Shown: positions 5,171-6,700 of the stretch, piece by piece | How the letters are laid out: every line of letters starts with the position of its first letter | How positions within the stretch are numbered: the stretch's first letter is position 1 | From: JBBQBM01 sp038317375 | Lineage (GTDB): Bacteria; Patescibacteriota; Saccharimonadia; Saccharimonadales; JAGQMS01 | Length of the DNA: 6,700 bases | Direction: 5' to 3' | Assembly: GCA_038317375.1 (NCBI GenBank) | Contig: JBBQBM010000038.1 | Span: 1-6,700, forward strand | Translations under genes and position numbers: made by a program | The notes under the pieces: generated by a model | Seen by the model: the letters and a program-made list of their open reading frames with translations, nothing else | The model's database searches: none | What the model was told of the DNA's origin: nothing

Positions 5171-5497
5171 TTAGTCCTTCTGATCTGGCCCAAACGCCCC
5201 TGTTCTTTCTAGGAGCATCACTAGCGCCTCGTCTTTTACTTCACCTTTGTCGTTGGGTCTGGATACCCATGCGATCGCGGCAACCATAAAGTGAAATATG
5301 GTTACTGCCGCGCACACGAATCCAATCACAAGCCAAGAGACTTTAAAGACTGAAGAGCCGCCGCTCTTACCTGATACTTCTACTGCGTACATCCAGAAGC
5401 ACGCAAAGCAGGTTACTGCGTTTATGGCCCCCCAGAATGCGAAATACTTGGGGCTGCACGCACCTTCTTTGAGTTGAGTGATGATTGACTTATTCAT
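5171..5497 (-). CDS. Small membrane protein, first gene of a paralogous pair
   Basis: The 108-residue protein starts MNKSIITQLKE and has two hydrophobic segments, about 18-40 and 50-78, separated by a Gly/Ser-rich loop (VSGKSGGSS). Unlike its 89-residue paralogue it carries an extra charged tail of about 28 residues (SRPNDKGEVKDEALVMLLER and on to the end). The shared N-terminal motif and layout point to tandem duplication. Function is unknown; both ends of each protein are probably on the same side of the membrane. ATG 5497 has AAAGGA (5509-5504) six bases upstream and follows the strong promoter at 5570-5598. It is the first gene of the two-gene operon. Confidence 0.75.
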   Translation of the reverse strand: MNKSIITQLKEGACSPKYFAFWGAINAVTCFACFWMYAVEVSGKSGGSSVFKVSWLVIGFVCAAVTIFHFMVAAIAWVSRPNDKGEVKDEALVMLLERTGAFGPDQKD

Positions 5498-5569
5498 TCA
5501 GTGTCCTTTCGTCGGACGGTAGGTTGTGAACTCGGGCAAGCGTGGAGCAATAACTCGCTCCATATTGTT

Positions 5570-5598
5570 ATTATAGCATAAACAACATCTCTTTTCAA
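5570..5598 (-). promoter_or_regulatory. Strong promoter of the paralogous membrane-protein operon
   Basis: On the minus strand, TTGAAA (5598-5593) and TATAAT (5575-5570) are 17 bases apart. A TG at the extended -10 position gives TGCTATAAT. The start would be near 5563, giving a leader of about 65 bases that includes a small GGAGC/GCTCC hairpin. Confidence 0.8.
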
Positions 5599-5780
5599 TG
5601 GGTGTATACTGAGGGTAGTTATGTAGCGGAGCGCTGTAAAACGCCTCACCTTACAAGCTTTCACACTTTTGTAGCCGAGACGAAACATTCTTGCCTACTC
5701 CAAACCGTTCGTAGTACGACCAAACTACAATCCCTTCAATTATTAACCATTTAGCATTTTTCAGTTTTCATTGATTTTTC
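5599..5780. other. Intergenic gap with no recognised gene
   Basis: This stretch separates the minus-strand membrane-protein operon from the plus-strand polymerase operon. I see no tRNA or other structured RNA, no credible start with a ribosome site, and no terminator. The only pattern is a short GTAGT/ACTAC inverted repeat near 5710-5727. The right end becomes very T-rich as it enters the operator region. Confidence 0.5.
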
Positions 5781-5852
5781 ATTTTCCAGGTATTTCAATG
5801 CCACATGTTACCTGTGAAATTAATGTGCAATGTTAATTGTTACCTGTGAAAT
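5781..5852 (+). promoter_or_regulatory. Three-copy operator-like region before the polymerase operon
   Basis: TGTTACCTGTGAAAT occurs exactly twice (5806-5820 and 5838-5852), with starts 32 bases apart, about three helical turns. An inverted, imperfect third copy ATTTTCCAGGTA lies at 5781-5792 and matches the reverse complement in 10 of 12 positions. The first direct copy supplies a TTACCT that could serve as -35 box for GTTAAT (5832-5837). The second copy lies just downstream of that possible -10, a typical repressor position. It does not look like a standard E. coli or B. subtilis LexA box. The regulator is unknown. Confidence 0.6.
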
Positions 5853-5860
5853 GCTCCAAA

Positions 5861-5866
5861 AAGGAG
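5861..5866 (+). promoter_or_regulatory. Ribosome binding site of the 98-aa gene
   Basis: AAGGAG, six bases before ATG 5873. It confirms this frame over the overlapping one. Confidence 0.75.
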
Positions 5867-5872
5867 TAGCTC

Positions 5873-6169
5873 ATGCGTGAAAGTCTAGACGAACCTGTAT
5901 CTGTTGTTTTCTATTTTGATGCCACGAAACGGCATATTCAGCCTTATAGGCTTAGTTGGAAAGGTCAAGATTATCTGCTCGGCAAAGTCGACTTCCACCA
6001 CAAGACTAGAGACGGTAAGACGCTTTTACACCACTTCTCGCTCGCCGATGTCGGTGAAACAGTCTACTTCAAGGTATCTCTTAATACCGACACCTTGCAC
6101 TGGAAGCTCGAAGAATATATGTACGGCAGCGAGAATAATCCGCATTACGGCTCGGAGAGCGGAGCATGA
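5873..6169 (+). CDS. Conserved-looking 98-aa protein coupled to a Y-family polymerase
   Basis: I do not recognise a named family. The protein is soluble-looking and rich in predicted strands: VSVVFYFDA, then IQPYRLSWKGQDYLLGKVDF, HHKTRDGKTLLHHFSL and VYFKVSLNTDTLHWKLEEY. The RLSWKGQDY-x-LGKVDF part and the closing L-x-W-x-LEE-x-Y recall, loosely, small partner proteins found beside ImuB/DnaE2-type mutagenesis genes (DUF6504-like); this similarity is by eye only. The start ATG 5873 has a good ribosome site. The stop TGA overlaps the start of the polymerase gene as ATGA (6166-6169), so translation of the two is coupled. That supports a role in, or regulation of, translesion synthesis. The operator repeats upstream suggest controlled expression. 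Confidence 0.75.
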   Translation: MRESLDEPVSVVFYFDATKRHIQPYRLSWKGQDYLLGKVDFHHKTRDGKTLLHHFSLADVGETVYFKVSLNTDTLHWKLEEYMYGSENNPHYGSESGA

Positions 6170-6700
6170 GCGGCCTGTCTGTAAATACTAGCGATCCTCT
6201 AGTGATGCATATCGACCTCAATAGCTGCTTTGCGACCATCGAAAAGCAGGCTAATCGCCTCCTGCGGGGCCGTCCGGTGGGTGTAGCGGCCTATGACACG
6301 CCCAGAGGCATGATTTTGGCCTCTTGTTACATCGCTAAGGCCTCGGGGGTTAAATTGGGCGTCAATGTGCGTGAAGCCCGCCAGATGTGCCCAGGAATAG
6401 TCATAATGACCCCCGACCCCACCAAATACCGCGAGGCTCACCACCGTTTCGGCGAGCTACTAAGGGACTTCACCCCTGATGTGGTGCCTAAATCTATCGA
6501 CGAATTTGTGCTAAACATGGCCGGGACACCTCTCATAAATAGTGGTAAGCCTATGATCGACATCGCTCAGGACATTAAGCAGAGGATCTATGAGGAATTG
6601 GGTGAAGCTGTGACGGTCAACATCGGTATTGCTCCAAACCGTTTTTTGGCAAAATATGCTGCTGGTTTTGGTAAGCCCAATGGTTTATTGCAAATTGACC
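6166..6700 (+). CDS. dinB: Y-family translesion DNA polymerase (Pol IV-like), 3' end beyond window
   Basis: This is an error-prone polymerase that copies past damaged bases. The first 178 residues are visible and no stop is reached. Motifs: MHIDLNSCFATIE with catalytic D17 and steric-gate F22; YDTPRGMILASCYIAKASGV (44-63) in the finger region, in the position of the nucleotide-contacting segment of Pol IV; and SIDEF with catalytic D112 and E113. These are followed by the palm/thumb segment IGIAPNRFLAKYAAGFGKPNGL, which is typical of the family. The catalytic residues in the visible part are present. ATG 6166 overlaps the upstream stop (ATGA) and gives 13 residues before the conserved start; M14 is an alternative. 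The little-finger domain and any clamp-binding motif lie outside the window, so DinB cannot be separated from UmuC or ImuB with full certainty. Confidence 0.9.
   Translation, partial: MSGLSVNTSDPLVMHIDLNSCFATIEKQANRLLRGRPVGVAAYDTPRGMILASCYIAKASGVKLGVNVREARQMCPGIVIMTPDPTKYREAHHRFGELLRDFTPDVVPKSIDEFVLNMAGTPLINSGKPMIDIAQDIKQRIYEELGEAVTVNIGIAPNRFLAKYAAGFGKPNGLLQID

Noticed and set aside
5340..5370. Gly-Gly in the 108-aa membrane protein as a C39 leader cleavage site
   Set aside because: It sits after a full transmembrane segment in a Gly/Ser loop and lacks the hydrophobic pattern of double-glycine leaders.
5494..5688. Minus-strand open frame of 64 codons
   Set aside because: It spans the strong promoter and leader of the membrane-protein operon and has no ribosome site or recognisable composition.
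6199..6444. Minus-strand open frame of 81 codons
   Set aside because: It is antisense to the conserved catalytic part of the Y-family polymerase.

Overview
The window looks like a bacterial chromosome segment, most plausibly from a Patescibacteria (CPR) genome. Saccharibacteria-like is a guess from gene style and is not proven here. Genes are short and closely packed, several starts are TTG, and some transcripts appear leaderless. UGA is used as a stop (ends of the genes at 1719-1721 and 6167-6169), so the UGA-as-glycine code of Gracilibacteria/Absconditabacteria does not apply.

Left part (1-900, mostly minus strand). A DUF6602/PD-(D/E)XK nuclease-like reading frame runs off the left edge and has no normal start codon. 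It lies directly downstream of a degenerate tRNA-Trp (471-545), which follows an intact tRNA-Trp (639-713). The spacers hold inverted repeats. A consensus promoter at 870-897 then drives the plus-strand gene 936-1721. That gene encodes an unusual regulator joining a sigma-70 region-4-like helix-turn-helix to an RNA polymerase alpha-CTD-like domain, and it ends at a clear intrinsic terminator (1729-1752).

Middle part (1760-5575, all minus strand). Read in the direction of transcription, two paralogous small membrane proteins form an operon (5497-5171, then 5130-4861) behind a strong promoter at 5570-5598. Next come a stand-alone C39-like cysteine peptidase (4752-4339), a four-helix membrane protein (4242-3823) and an M13 zinc metallopeptidase of the PepO/neprilysin family (3733-1760). 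The stop codons of the 89-aa and 139-aa membrane proteins each fall inside a copy of the same stem-loop element (4809-4862 and 3776-3834). The two copies differ by compensatory base-pair changes, which suggests a conserved RNA or DNA structure. This is the most novel-looking signal here.

Right part (5700-6700, plus strand). Three copies of an operator-like sequence precede a translationally coupled pair: a 98-aa protein of unknown function and the start of a Y-family (Pol IV-like) translesion DNA polymerase that continues past the right edge. This looks like a regulated mutagenesis/repair operon.
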